A stretch of 64,000 nucleotides of DNA, taken from positions 663,625-727,624 of the forward strand of contig NZ_FPBF01000001.1 of the NCBI RefSeq assembly GCF_900116615.1, read 5' to 3'. The notes under the pieces were generated by a model. The model worked only from the letters and a program-made list of their open reading frames with translations, did no database searches and was not told where the DNA came from. The position numbers and the translations under genes are program-made. Positions within the stretch are counted from its first letter, which is position 1. The number at the start of each line of letters is the position of its first letter. Positions 33,940 through 42,220 of this stretch are shown here, piece after piece. The stretch is from Algoriphagus locisalis. GTDB taxonomy: Bacteria; Bacteroidota; Bacteroidia; Cytophagales; Cyclobacteriaceae.

Positions 33940-34382
33940 TACTTGAAGAATTAATAAGACTTTTTGAGCGGGATATAGAGCGGCTGAAAGTAGAAATCAA
34001 CGACTATTCCAAGGAAGAAAATCTATGGAAAGTGGAACATGACATTACCAATTCGGCAGGTAACCTTTGCCTTCATTTAGTGGGGAATATGTCTCATTTT
34101 GTAGGAAAAGAAATAGGTGGATTTGATTACACCCGAGATAGGGAATTTGAGTTCGCTGGTAAAAATGTCCCGAAAGCGGAATTGATAGCAATGGTGGAAA
34201 AACTTCAAAATGTAGTAACCGCTAGTTTGGAAGGATTGGATGAGTCAATGTTGGTAAAGGATTATCCGTTGGAAGTATTCGGCAGTAAGATGTCCCACAA
34301 TTTTTTCCTGATTCACCTCTTTGGCCATTTTAGCTATCACTTAGGTCAGATCAATTATCACAGACGGATGTTGGATAAGTAG
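33936..34382 (+). CDS. DinB-like (DUF1572) four-helix protein
   Basis: 148 residues with the DinB/DUF1572 pattern: LIRLFERDIERLKVEI at the start, NLCLHLVGNMSHFVG in helix 2 and HLFGHFSYHLGQINYH at the end. The His residues in helices 2 and 4 are the usual metal-binding triad. Homologues are thiol-dependent enzymes or have unknown roles. It overlaps the muramidase stop by 4 bp (ATGA), so it is translationally coupled. A strong bidirectional terminator follows. Confidence 0.85.
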   Translation: MILEELIRLFERDIERLKVEINDYSKEENLWKVEHDITNSAGNLCLHLVGNMSHFVGKEIGGFDYTRDREFEFAGKNVPKAELIAMVEKLQNVVTASLEGLDESMLVKDYPLEVFGSKMSHNFFLIHLFGHFSYHLGQINYHRRMLDK

Positions 34383-34404
34383 AAATTATAAAACTATAGA
34401 AACC

Positions 34405-34434
34405 AAAAAAGTCCCGAATCAATGGGACTTTTTT
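34405..34434. terminator. Bidirectional Rho-independent terminator
   Basis: AAAAAAGTCCC (34405-34415) and GGGACTTTTTT (34424-34434) form a perfect 11-bp stem with an 8-nt loop. It is A/T-tailed on both sides and sits between the convergent DinB and SerB-SerA genes. Confidence 0.9.
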
Positions 34435-34456
34435 GATTTTAGAAATTGCTTAAATC

Positions 34457-36349
34457 CTAGTAAAGTACTCTAAATCGGATAGTGCCCGGAATATGCTTCA
34501 GAGCATCTATGGCTTCGTTTGAGTAAGCTTTGTCGATGTCCGTGATGACATATCCTATCTTCTCATTTGTCTTCAAATATTGACCCACGATGTTGATTTC
34601 GAAGTTTGCCAGGATTTGATTGATTTTAGCCAAAACACCAGGTTCGTTCATGTGAATGTGAATCAGTCTATGCGCATTTTGTAAGAAAGGCAACTGTATA
34701 TTCGGAAAGTTTACAGAGTTGTAGGTGTTGCCTGTGTTGATGTATTCCATGATCTTACCAGGAACGAATCGGGCAATATTCTCTTGTGCTTCCAGCGTAC
34801 TTCCTCCGATATGAGGAGTCAAGATTGTATTTGGAAGACCTATCAATTCAGAAACGAATGGCTCTTTATTGTTCTTAGGTTCTTCAGGAAACACATCGAA
34901 TGCACATCCTGCTAATCTTCCAGAAAGGATGGCGTCCCGAACAGCAGGAATTTCCACCACATGGCCGCGGCTTAGGTTTACCAAGTAGGAGCCAGGCTTC
35001 ATTTTTTCTATTTTCTCTTTACTCAGGATATTATGATTTTCCTTTCTTCCATCGACATGAAGAGAAATGATGTCACAGGTTTCTAATAATTCATCCAAAG
35101 AATCAACCTTAGTAGCATTTCCAAGAGCCAGTTTCTCGATTACATCGTAATAGAAAACATTCAATCCCATGTTTTCAGCAAGAACTGAAAGCTGAGCGCC
35201 AATATTTCCGTACCCAATAATTCCTAGTTTTTTACCTCTGATCTCGAAGCTTCCAGAAGCAGATTTATCCCATTTACTTTCGTGCATGGAAACTGTCTTA
35301 TCTGCAAAATTTCTCATCAGGAAGATGATTTCTGCAATTGCCATTTCCACGACAGAACGCGTATTGCTGAAAGGTGCGTTGAAAACTGCAATACCTTTCT
35401 CCTGACAGGCTTCCAGATCGATTTGATTGGTTCCGATGCAGAATGCACCCACAGCGATCAGTCGATTGGCATTTTCCAAAACTTTACGCGTGATGTTAGT
35501 CTTGGATCGAATACCGATGATGGAGACTGTTTTGATTTTCTCGCACAGCTCTTCCTCAGACATAGCCGAGCTTACAACCTCTACTTCGTAGCCTTCTTCT
35601 TTGAGTAAATCGACACCGATTTGGTGGACATTTTCAAGGAGCAATACCTTGATTCTGCTTTTTGGGTAAGAGAATTTCGTGTTCAAATTATTGACGTATA
35701 GGATTTCATCCAAACTAGGCGCGATATGATCTGCCTCTTTGGTTACTTTAGGACGGTTTACATTTTCAGTAAATGCATAAAACTTATTGGCTAGACCGGA
35801 TTTCTTGATCTCATAATCCGTATATCCATCACCTATCACATAGATTTCACCTTCAAGGTTGATTTTTTTGATGGTTTCTGCCTTTCCATTATTCTGGGAA
35901 AGGGGATTGTCACGGTTGAAATCTATAATATTATCCGCATCATCATAGACAAATTCATTTGCAAATACATTGTCTTTATGAATGCCATAAGCTCCTACGA
36001 TAGGAATAATAAAATCCTTGAATCCATTGGAGACTATGTAGATATTATCCGCATTTTCCTGAAGGAATTCCTTGTTGCGTTCAAAGGATTTGGAGACTTT
36101 CTTTTTCAAGGCAGCGATCAAATCTGTGATTTGAGATTTGTTTGCTTTGAGAATATCAATTCGTTGGATCAAACTGTCACGGAAAGTCACATTGCCTTCC
36201 ATACCTTTGTCCGTGATATCCTTAATCGCTTGTAGTTTTTCCTCTCTTTTTGGATCATTGAGAAGGCTGATTTCCCCCAGAATATCCAGGGCTTCCACTT
36301 GGGTAAAAGTACTGTCAAAATCAATGATGAACTTCGTTGGGTGAGGCAT
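34457..36349 (-). CDS. serA: HAD phosphatase (SerB-like) fused to D-3-phosphoglycerate dehydrogenase (SerA)
   Basis: 630 residues from ATG 36349; an upstream TTG is less likely. Residues 1-215 form a HAD phosphatase: DFDST (D10, D12), IYIVSNG and VIGDGYTDYEIK. Residues about 230-530 form a type 1 SerA: SIIGIRSKT, GIIGYGNIG for NAD binding, SLHVDG and LTPHIGGSTLEAQ with the catalytic His. Residues 555-630 form an ACT domain (IHIHMNEPGVLAKINQIL) for feedback by serine. The fusion joins the first and last steps of serine synthesis, so serC is expected elsewhere. The phosphatase activity is inferred from motifs. It ends at the shared terminator 34405-34434. Confidence 0.92.
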   Translation of the reverse strand: MPHPTKFIIDFDSTFTQVEALDILGEISLLNDPKREEKLQAIKDITDKGMEGNVTFRDSLIQRIDILKANKSQITDLIAALKKKVSKSFERNKEFLQENADNIYIVSNGFKDFIIPIVGAYGIHKDNVFANEFVYDDADNIIDFNRDNPLSQNNGKAETIKKINLEGEIYVIGDGYTDYEIKKSGLANKFYAFTENVNRPKVTKEADHIAPSLDEILYVNNLNTKFSYPKSRIKVLLLENVHQIGVDLLKEEGYEVEVVSSAMSEEELCEKIKTVSIIGIRSKTNITRKVLENANRLIAVGAFCIGTNQIDLEACQEKGIAVFNAPFSNTRSVVEMAIAEIIFLMRNFADKTVSMHESKWDKSASGSFEIRGKKLGIIGYGNIGAQLSVLAENMGLNVFYYDVIEKLALGNATKVDSLDELLETCDIISLHVDGRKENHNILSKEKIEKMKPGSYLVNLSRGHVVEIPAVRDAILSGRLAGCAFDVFPEEPKNNKEPFVSELIGLPNTILTPHIGGSTLEAQENIARFVPGKIMEYINTGNTYNSVNFPNIQLPFLQNAHRLIHIHMNEPGVLAKINQILANFEINIVGQYLKTNEKIGYVITDIDKAYSNEAIDALKHIPGTIRFRVLY

Positions 36350-36572
36350 GTGCAGGGTCAATAGGTTAATTCTGGCGTAAAATTACAGGATTGTTAAAAA
36401 AATTGAAGTTTTATTGAAAAAATTGTTTCAAATCTTTTTCGCAATCGATTTTTTTGTAAAAAATAAGCGAAATAGGCTGGAATTTCGAATTCTCATAAGT
36501 TTGCCAAACATTCGAGCTTTTCTTTTTCTCTCCAAAACTTCGGCGTATTTTTGAGCATAAATCGATAATGCC

Positions 36573-37091
36573 ATGAAGAAATCATATTTAGTTATACTCG
36601 GGTTAGTAATTGCTTTGAGCACTTCTTGCCAAAACCAAAAGGCTGACTCAGCTGTAGAAGAAGTAGTTACCGAAGAAAGCTCCACTAAAGAAATTCCTGG
36701 TAAATACGGAGCAGATCTTGAAGATACAGGTGTAGTATCTCCTTCAGAGATGATATCTGTGGTAGAAAAGGAAGGGAATTTTGAAGGAAAAATCGCTGGA
36801 GAGATCAAAGAGGTTTGTACCAAAAAAGGATGTTGGCTGACAATGGATCTTCCCAATGGAGAAAGCATGCGAGTGACTTTCAAGGACTATGGATTTTTTG
36901 TCCCTACTACTTCTCAAGGATATCCTATCATTTTGGAAGGCGTAGCTGTTTTGACAGAAACAGATGTGGAGACTTTGAGACATTATGCTGAAGATGGCGG
37001 AATGAGCAAGGAAGAAGTTGCCGCGATTACTGAGCCTAAGCGTGAAATTACCTTTGAAGCTGTTGGCGTTATGATCAAAGAAAAAGCATAA
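36573..37091 (+). CDS. DUF4920 family lipoprotein
   Basis: 172 residues. Lipobox LSTSC, lipidated near residue 19. An acidic linker follows, then the DUF4920 domain: YGADLEDTGVVSPSEMI, FEGKIAGEIKEVCTKKGCW, RVTFKDYGFFVPTTSQGYPI and FEAVGVMI. The CTKKGC pair may form a disulfide or bind a metal. Function is unknown. A TATTTTTG at 36546-36553 fits a -7 box, but no -33 element is found at a proper distance. A 68-residue gene follows 5 bp later, so the two are probably one operon. Confidence 0.82.
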   Translation: MKKSYLVILGLVIALSTSCQNQKADSAVEEVVTEESSTKEIPGKYGADLEDTGVVSPSEMISVVEKEGNFEGKIAGEIKEVCTKKGCWLTMDLPNGESMRVTFKDYGFFVPTTSQGYPIILEGVAVLTETDVETLRHYAEDGGMSKEEVAAITEPKREITFEAVGVMIKEKA

Positions 37092-37096
37092 GATAT

Positions 37097-37303
37097 ATGC
37101 CAATAGCGCTAGATAACCTGCGTGTGGGTAGAAAGTACCAATTAGTGAACATGGGAGAGGTACGGCAAGTTGAGATTATTGCTCGCTTGAGAGGTGCAAA
37201 CTTCAAAGTAAAGGATCTCGACACCCTGGAATTTTACACGATTGAAGAACTTCTTCAATGGGGGATAGGCAAGGATTACGATATCGATGAGATCTATCGC
37301 TGA
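37097..37303 (+). CDS. Small conserved protein, unknown function
   Basis: 68 residues with no membrane span or signal. The pattern (LRVGRKYQLVNMGEVRQVEII, NFKVKDLDTLEFYTIEELL) suggests a small beta-barrel fold. I do not recognise a family. It starts 5 bp after the DUF4920 gene, keeps normal codon use, and is followed by DUF983 after 60 bp. Confidence 0.65.
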   Translation: MPIALDNLRVGRKYQLVNMGEVRQVEIIARLRGANFKVKDLDTLEFYTIEELLQWGIGKDYDIDEIYR

Positions 37304-37363
37304 TCAAACTTGTAGCTAAGTCTTTTCGTTTTTAGCGTTTCCTATTTCCATTACAAATCAGAT

Positions 37364-37738
37364 ATGAGTAATAAAAGTACCATTAAGGCAGTTGCTAAGG
37401 CAAAATGTCCACAGTGCCACGAAGGAGATTTGTTTTCTGTACCTGTTTATAGCTATCGCAAATTGTCTGATGTCAATAAATCCTGCTCGGTTTGCGGAGC
37501 CAATTTTCATGCAGAACCGGATTTTTTCTACGGAGCAATGTACGTGAGTTATGCATTCTCCGTAGCGCTGGTAATCACCACTATGGTGGTGCTGAATGTA
37601 TTGATGGAGCGTCCAGAAGTTTGGATGTATCTGACTATGGTTGCTGTTTCGAATGTGATTTTGTTGCCATTAATGCTTCGCTACTCCAAAGTGCTATATC
37701 TCTATAATGTGGGTAAATTGAAATACCGGGGTTATTGA
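37364..37738 (+). CDS. DUF983 family zinc-ribbon membrane protein
   Basis: 124 residues. An N-terminal zinc-ribbon-like part has CPQCHEGDLF and CSVCGANFHAEPDFFYGAMY, and two spans follow (about 66-85 and 91-110). The DFFYGAMYVSYAF core is diagnostic of DUF983. Function is unknown. Its last 7 bp overlap the end of the convergent BCCT gene. Confidence 0.88.
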   Translation: MSNKSTIKAVAKAKCPQCHEGDLFSVPVYSYRKLSDVNKSCSVCGANFHAEPDFFYGAMYVSYAFSVALVITTMVVLNVLMERPEVWMYLTMVAVSNVILLPLMLRYSKVLYLYNVGKLKYRGY

Positions 37739-39270
37739 TTTTCTAAATATTTTTTGGGCGAAATCAGAATCAAAATCAAGCAAATTGATACCAGAAGCAG
37801 GAAAAAAAGTGCTGGTAAACCTCCGATAACTGAAAGAATTCGAACCCCATCGATTCCTGAATAGTTGATCATCACCCAGGACAGGAATCCTATTAAAACT
37901 CCCCAAATCACCTTCAGATTAGTATCTGAGCGAAATGGATCTCCACCTTGCTTGCTCATGCTAATACTGGCTAAGGCATCGGTGCTCGAATCTGCCGCTG
38001 TCACATAGGATATGAAAATGCCAAGGATGAAAAGCTGCGCAAAAACTTTGAAATAGCCCATATCCTTAAATACCTGATAGATGATGGATTCTGGGCCCGA
38101 AGTCTGGAAAAGGTCTTGGTATAGGACAGGGTTTATGGAGGCAAAATCCACCGTTGTTCCTCCAAATATTCCCATCCAAGCCAAACAAAAAAGAGCTGGT
38201 AAAAACCAGTTGACTAAAAGGAATTCCCTTACCGTTCTACCTACCGCTATTTTGCCCAGAAATAAAGCTGTCATAGGAGCCCAGGCCATCCACATTGCAA
38301 AATTGAAAGTGGACCAATCGTAGGTCCAGCTATTTCCTGCCCCACTCAGTTGCAAACTTAAGTCTGTGAAATTTGACGCGTACTCTCTGAAGCCAGTAAG
38401 TATGGCATTCATTATTTTCCCCTGTTCCCCCAATAGCACAAATAGGCTAGCGATCAGAAAAAAGAAGCCCAAATTGAATAAAGAGAGATTCTTTATTCCC
38501 TTTTCAATCCCTGTGGAAGCTGAGATAATGAACGTTACTATAATCCCAAGGGTGATCAACCCTGTAAGTAATGAGGGGTTTAACTCGGGTAAAAAAGCTA
38601 GAAATCCGCCAGATAGACTCAGGATTCCTGCTCCAAGAGCCGCAGCCATTCCTGATACTAAAGCAAAGAGGCTAAACATATCCAAGCCAGTTTCCCAGTG
38701 TCGATGCGGTTTACTTCCCAAAATCGGCCTGAGCATGATGCCAAGGCTAAAGCGGCTTTTACCTGAATAATACATTAAAGCAAAAACTAAGGCAGGAACT
38801 GCATAAATCGCATATGGTGTAAACCCCCAGTGAAAATATAAAGCGCCTATGGCGAAAGACTTAGCCTCTTCTGACCCAGGTTCAAAACCCTTAAAATCAG
38901 GCGGGAAAAGGAAATGGGAGAGTGGCTCCGCACTTCCCCAAAACAAGATTCCAACCGCAATGGTTGTGCAGAGGACAATTGCAAACCAGCTAATTCTAGT
39001 CAATCTTGGTTTAGCGTTTTTTCCACCGATTTTATAGTTGCCCAAGCGTGAAAACAATACAACAACAGTCAATATTGTCATCAGAAAAGATACCCAACTG
39101 AAACCTAGAGAAAAGTTACTTAATATGAGTTGCTGAATATTCCTGAAAACGGAAATAAATGAGTCAGGAAAAAGAATGCTGCTGGCTACAGCTATAATTA
39201 ACAGGATAAACGGCGGCCAAAAAACCCAGGGACGTATAGTTAAACTGAAAAAGGTAGTGTTTCTTGTCAT
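37732..39270 (-). CDS. BCCT family betaine/choline/carnitine transporter
   Basis: 512 residues with about 12 membrane spans. The BCCT tryptophan-rich core is clear: GILFWGSAEPLSHF, LYFHWGFTPYAIYAVPAL and WTYDWSTFNFAMWMAWAPMT, then FLGKIAVGRTVREF. YVTAADSSTDALASISMS is in span 11. It imports trimethylammonium compounds, most likely coupled to sodium or protons, as osmoprotectants or nutrients. It lacks the long cytoplasmic osmosensing tails of BetP, so constitutive or substrate-driven use is likely (inference). It overlaps the DUF983 gene by 7 bp tail to tail. Confidence 0.93.
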   Translation of the reverse strand: MTRNTTFFSLTIRPWVFWPPFILLIIAVASSILFPDSFISVFRNIQQLILSNFSLGFSWVSFLMTILTVVVLFSRLGNYKIGGKNAKPRLTRISWFAIVLCTTIAVGILFWGSAEPLSHFLFPPDFKGFEPGSEEAKSFAIGALYFHWGFTPYAIYAVPALVFALMYYSGKSRFSLGIMLRPILGSKPHRHWETGLDMFSLFALVSGMAAALGAGILSLSGGFLAFLPELNPSLLTGLITLGIIVTFIISASTGIEKGIKNLSLFNLGFFFLIASLFVLLGEQGKIMNAILTGFREYASNFTDLSLQLSGAGNSWTYDWSTFNFAMWMAWAPMTALFLGKIAVGRTVREFLLVNWFLPALFCLAWMGIFGGTTVDFASINPVLYQDLFQTSGPESIIYQVFKDMGYFKVFAQLFILGIFISYVTAADSSTDALASISMSKQGGDPFRSDTNLKVIWGVLIGFLSWVMINYSGIDGVRILSVIGGLPALFFLLLVSICLILILISPKKYLENQ

Positions 39271-39340
39271 CGAGGCAGAAAGATACCCGATTTAGGTTTC
39301 CTACAAAAATGTGATTCTAACTAGATTACCTTAAAGCAAG

Positions 39341-39742
39341 ATGAATAAATTCAAGACTATATCTTTATATGTGATGGCGATTATATACCTACTCGCGGGG
39401 ATCAATCATTTTTTAAATCCTGAAGGATATATTCAACTCATACCTGACTATCTGCCAAATCATTCCCTGGTTAACATCTTAGCGGGAATAGCTGAAATAG
39501 GTTTGGGTTTAGGGCTTTTATTTGGTAAAACCCGCTGGTTATCGGCATGGGGAATAATTCTGATGCTGATCGCTTTTGTTCCATCTCATGTCTATTTTAT
39601 CCAGCTTAATTCCTGTATTGAAAATGGGCTTTGCGTAGCTCCCTGGATAGGATGGGTTAGATTGATCATTATTCATCCCTTGTTGATTGGATGGGCATAT
39701 CTATATACTTCAAAGAAAGGAGGACCTAGAGTTGATTCATGA
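39341..39742 (+). CDS. DoxX-like four-helix membrane protein
   Basis: 133 residues with four membrane spans (about 8-23, 44-62, 66-86 and 106-124). The start ISLYVMAIIYLLAGINHFLNP and NILAGIAEIGLGLGLLFGKTRWLSAWG fit the DoxX/DoxX-like family of small redox-associated membrane proteins. The pair of Cys in NSCIENGLC may be periplasmic. The exact role is unknown. It is followed by the palindrome 39757-39773 and the TetR gene, and could be read through into them. Confidence 0.75.
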   Translation: MNKFKTISLYVMAIIYLLAGINHFLNPEGYIQLIPDYLPNHSLVNILAGIAEIGLGLGLLFGKTRWLSAWGIILMLIAFVPSHVYFIQLNSCIENGLCVAPWIGWVRLIIIHPLLIGWAYLYTSKKGGPRVDS

Positions 39743-39756
39743 ATTTCCCGATAGTC

Positions 39757-39773
39757 TGTTAGTATTACTAACA
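39757..39773. promoter_or_regulatory. Perfect 17-bp palindrome, candidate TetR operator
   Basis: TGTTAGTA-T-TACTAACA is an exact inverted repeat with a single central base. It lies 33 bp upstream of the TetR start at 39806. The size and symmetry suit a TetR-family dimer site, so autoregulation of the TetR/ABC/HlyD/TolC operon is likely (inference). Confidence 0.65.
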
Positions 39774-39805
39774 ATTTGAAAGATTTATTAACTTTTTTAA
39801 CAGCT

Positions 39806-40513
39806 ATGCGTTATCAGGATAGTCAAAAGTCTTTTATGGAGAATTTGTTGAATAACATCAAGATGGAGGTTCACGATAATCTCTACCTGAAGGAACCATT
39901 TAGCTCTGAGTTGGGTAGTTCTATCGTGCAAGAAGGGGCCATTCTAATTTGTAACTTGGGGATGGAAAATTTCACCTTCAAAAAACTGGCCGTACACATC
40001 GGAGTGACAGAAGCAGCGGTTTATCGGTATTTTGAGAATAAGCACATGTTGTTGCTTTATCTTACGGCATGGTATTGGGCATGGATGGAAGTTAACTATG
40101 TGTATGCCACTGCAAATTTGGAGAGCAGTAAAGCCCGGCTTTCTATCGCGATGAAACTCATGGTGAATGGACCTGTTTTCATGAAAAATGCACACATTGA
40201 CCCAGAAAACCTACGTAGTATCGTAGTCAATGAATCCTTAAAAGGATATCTTACCAAGACAGTAGATGTGGAGCATGAAAGTGGAATATTCGCCCAAGTT
40301 TACAATTTCGGAGAGCGGATTTCTGAATTGATTTATGAAATTAACCCAACTTATCCTTTTCCAAAAACCCTGGCTTATACGGTGATAGAGTCTAGTTTAC
40401 TTCATGCGTTCAATGCCAAACACTTACCGGGCATGACGGAGAAATCCCTAGATTCAGAAAACCGTCTGGTCTTTTTTGAAGATTTGATTTTAAAGGCAAT
40501 TTCCAATGATTAA
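39806..40513 (+). CDS. TetR/AcrR family transcriptional regulator
   Basis: 235 residues from ATG 39806; an ATG ten codons later is an alternative. The N-terminal helix-turn-helix is FTFKKLAVHIGVTEAAVYRYFENKHMLLLY (about residues 51-80), shown here in overlapping parts: FTFKKLAVHIGV, TEAAVYRYFENK. The ligand-binding C-terminal half is helical and not assigned. It precedes and overlaps the ABC gene by 8 bp, so it is translationally coupled to the transporter set it probably controls. Confidence 0.88.
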   Translation: MRYQDSQKSFMENLLNNIKMEVHDNLYLKEPFSSELGSSIVQEGAILICNLGMENFTFKKLAVHIGVTEAAVYRYFENKHMLLLYLTAWYWAWMEVNYVYATANLESSKARLSIAMKLMVNGPVFMKNAHIDPENLRSIVVNESLKGYLTKTVDVEHESGIFAQVYNFGERISELIYEINPTYPFPKTLAYTVIESSLLHAFNAKHLPGMTEKSLDSENRLVFFEDLILKAISND

Positions 40514-42215
40514 TACAAAGACAACCACTCCGATGAAGCGATTCTTCAATCTGCTGAAAGAGGAAAAAGACCAAGTTTATTCTATCTATTTTTATGCGAT
40601 TTTGAATGGTCTGGTGGCTCTTACACTTCCACTGGGAATTCAGGCTATATTGAATTTCGTGCTGGGTGGTAGGATCACTACTTCTTGGGTGATACTGGTA
40701 ATAGTAGTGGGAGCTGGTATCGCATTTGGAGGATTCTTGCAGATTTCGCAGTTGCAGATCACGGAGAAACTGCAGCAGAGAATTTTTGCAAAATCAGGAC
40801 TTTCTCTGGCTTACAGATTACCAAAAATCAAGTCAGAGCTTCTCCACGGATCATATGCTCCAGAAATAGTAAATCGTTTTTTCGATACCGTGAATCTTCA
40901 AAAAGGTGTCTCTAAGATTCTGGTAGAATATTCTACAGCCTTGATCCAGGTTATTTTTGGACTGATTTTACTTTCCTTTTACCATGCGACGTTTATCCTT
41001 TTTGGAATCGTACTGGTATTGATATTAATAACTATTTTCTATTTCACCAGCCCAAAAGGTATGGCTACTGCGCTGAAGGAATCCACCTATAAATACGAAA
41101 CTGCCTATTGGTTGGAGGAGATTGGAAGAACTTTAAACACCTTTAAACTCGTGGGAGGGAATTCCAAGCTTCCGATTCTCCGGGTAGATAAATTACTCAA
41201 ACGATACATAGATTTCAGATCGAATCACTTTTCTGTTCTGATTCTGCAGTACAAAGTTCTGATTGGATTCAAAGTGCTGATTGTTACCAGCTTGCTGATA
41301 GCAGGAAGTTTGTTGCTTATCAATGAGCAGATCAGTATCGGACAATTTGTGGCAGCGGAGGTGATCATTCTGATGGTAGTGAATGCTGTGGAAAAGCTAA
41401 TACTTTCCCTCGAAACAGTGTATGACACGCTGGTGGCTTCAGAGAAACTTGGTCAGGTCATGGATATTGAGTTGGAAGATCACAAGGAGTCAGAGAAAGA
41501 CATCACTCAAGTATCCAACGGGATCAAGTTAGCAATGGAAAATGTGATTTTCCAGCCTAGAGATGTGAGTAGCCCCATAGTGAATGGAGTCTCGCTTACT
41601 ATAGAGCCCGGCACGAAGGCTGTGATCACAGGAAAAAGCGGCAGTGGTAAAAGCGCCATGTTGGCACTTTTCTCTGGACTTTATCAAACCTACCAGGGAA
41701 TTATCAAAATCAATGATCTGTCTCTGGATCTGATTCATTTGGATAAATACCGAACCGTAGTAGGGGACTGCATGGAACTACAGCAGATATTTCACGGAAC
41801 GATATCCGAGAACATTCTAGTAGGAAGAGATATTGATCCTAAGCAGTTGGAATTTCTTATTGAATTAGTCGGTTTGAAGGAGTTTATATACCAACTACCG
41901 GATGATCTGAATACGGTTTTGCTACCAGAGGGCAGGGGGCTTTCCAGAAAAATGGCACAGGCAATTATGCTGGCTAGAGCATTTGTAGGTCATCCCAAAG
42001 CTATGATTTTGGAAAATGCACTGCAGCATCTAGATCTAGATGTGAAGGAGCGGGTTCAGGCTTATTTATTTCAGGGTGATTGGACCCTGTTGATGGTGAC
42101 TCAAGACCCAGAGGTGGTCCGCTCTGCGAGTCAGGTAATCGTGATGGACAATGGTCAGCTGATATTTCAGGGCAACCAAGCTGGATATCAAAATTTTTTA
42201 AACCCTAACACCTAA
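40506..42215 (+). CDS. ABC exporter-like half-transporter with a degenerate ATPase
   Basis: 569 residues: six membrane spans (about 25-300) and a nucleotide-binding domain (about 340-569). It resembles type I secretion or lipid/peptide ABC exporters. Walker A is intact (TGKSGSGKS, 375-383). The other catalytic elements are altered: Q-loop Gln is Gly/Asp (VVGDC), the LSGGQ signature reads LSRKM (479-483), Walker B with catalytic Glu reads ILENA (E503, N504) and the H-loop His is Q533 (VTQDPE). The D-loop LD (509-510) survives. It may bind ATP without efficient hydrolysis. It is in an operon with HlyD and TolC-like genes. Confidence 0.88.
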   Translation: MINTKTTTPMKRFFNLLKEEKDQVYSIYFYAILNGLVALTLPLGIQAILNFVLGGRITTSWVILVIVVGAGIAFGGFLQISQLQITEKLQQRIFAKSGLSLAYRLPKIKSELLHGSYAPEIVNRFFDTVNLQKGVSKILVEYSTALIQVIFGLILLSFYHATFILFGIVLVLILITIFYFTSPKGMATALKESTYKYETAYWLEEIGRTLNTFKLVGGNSKLPILRVDKLLKRYIDFRSNHFSVLILQYKVLIGFKVLIVTSLLIAGSLLLINEQISIGQFVAAEVIILMVVNAVEKLILSLETVYDTLVASEKLGQVMDIELEDHKESEKDITQVSNGIKLAMENVIFQPRDVSSPIVNGVSLTIEPGTKAVITGKSGSGKSAMLALFSGLYQTYQGIIKINDLSLDLIHLDKYRTVVGDCMELQQIFHGTISENILVGRDIDPKQLEFLIELVGLKEFIYQLPDDLNTVLLPEGRGLSRKMAQAIMLARAFVGHPKAMILENALQHLDLDVKERVQAYLFQGDWTLLMVTQDPEVVRSASQVIVMDNGQLIFQGNQAGYQNFLNPNT

Positions 42216-42220
42216 AGAAA

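Noticed and set aside
36546..36553. TATTTTTG as a promoter of the DUF4920 gene
   Set aside because: The -7 match is exact but no TTG or TTTG lies 17-23 nt upstream, so it was not listed as a feature.
36428..36883. Minus-strand frame of 151 codons opposite the DUF4920 gene
   Set aside because: The plus-strand DUF4920 lipoprotein has clear domain motifs here; the antisense frame does not.
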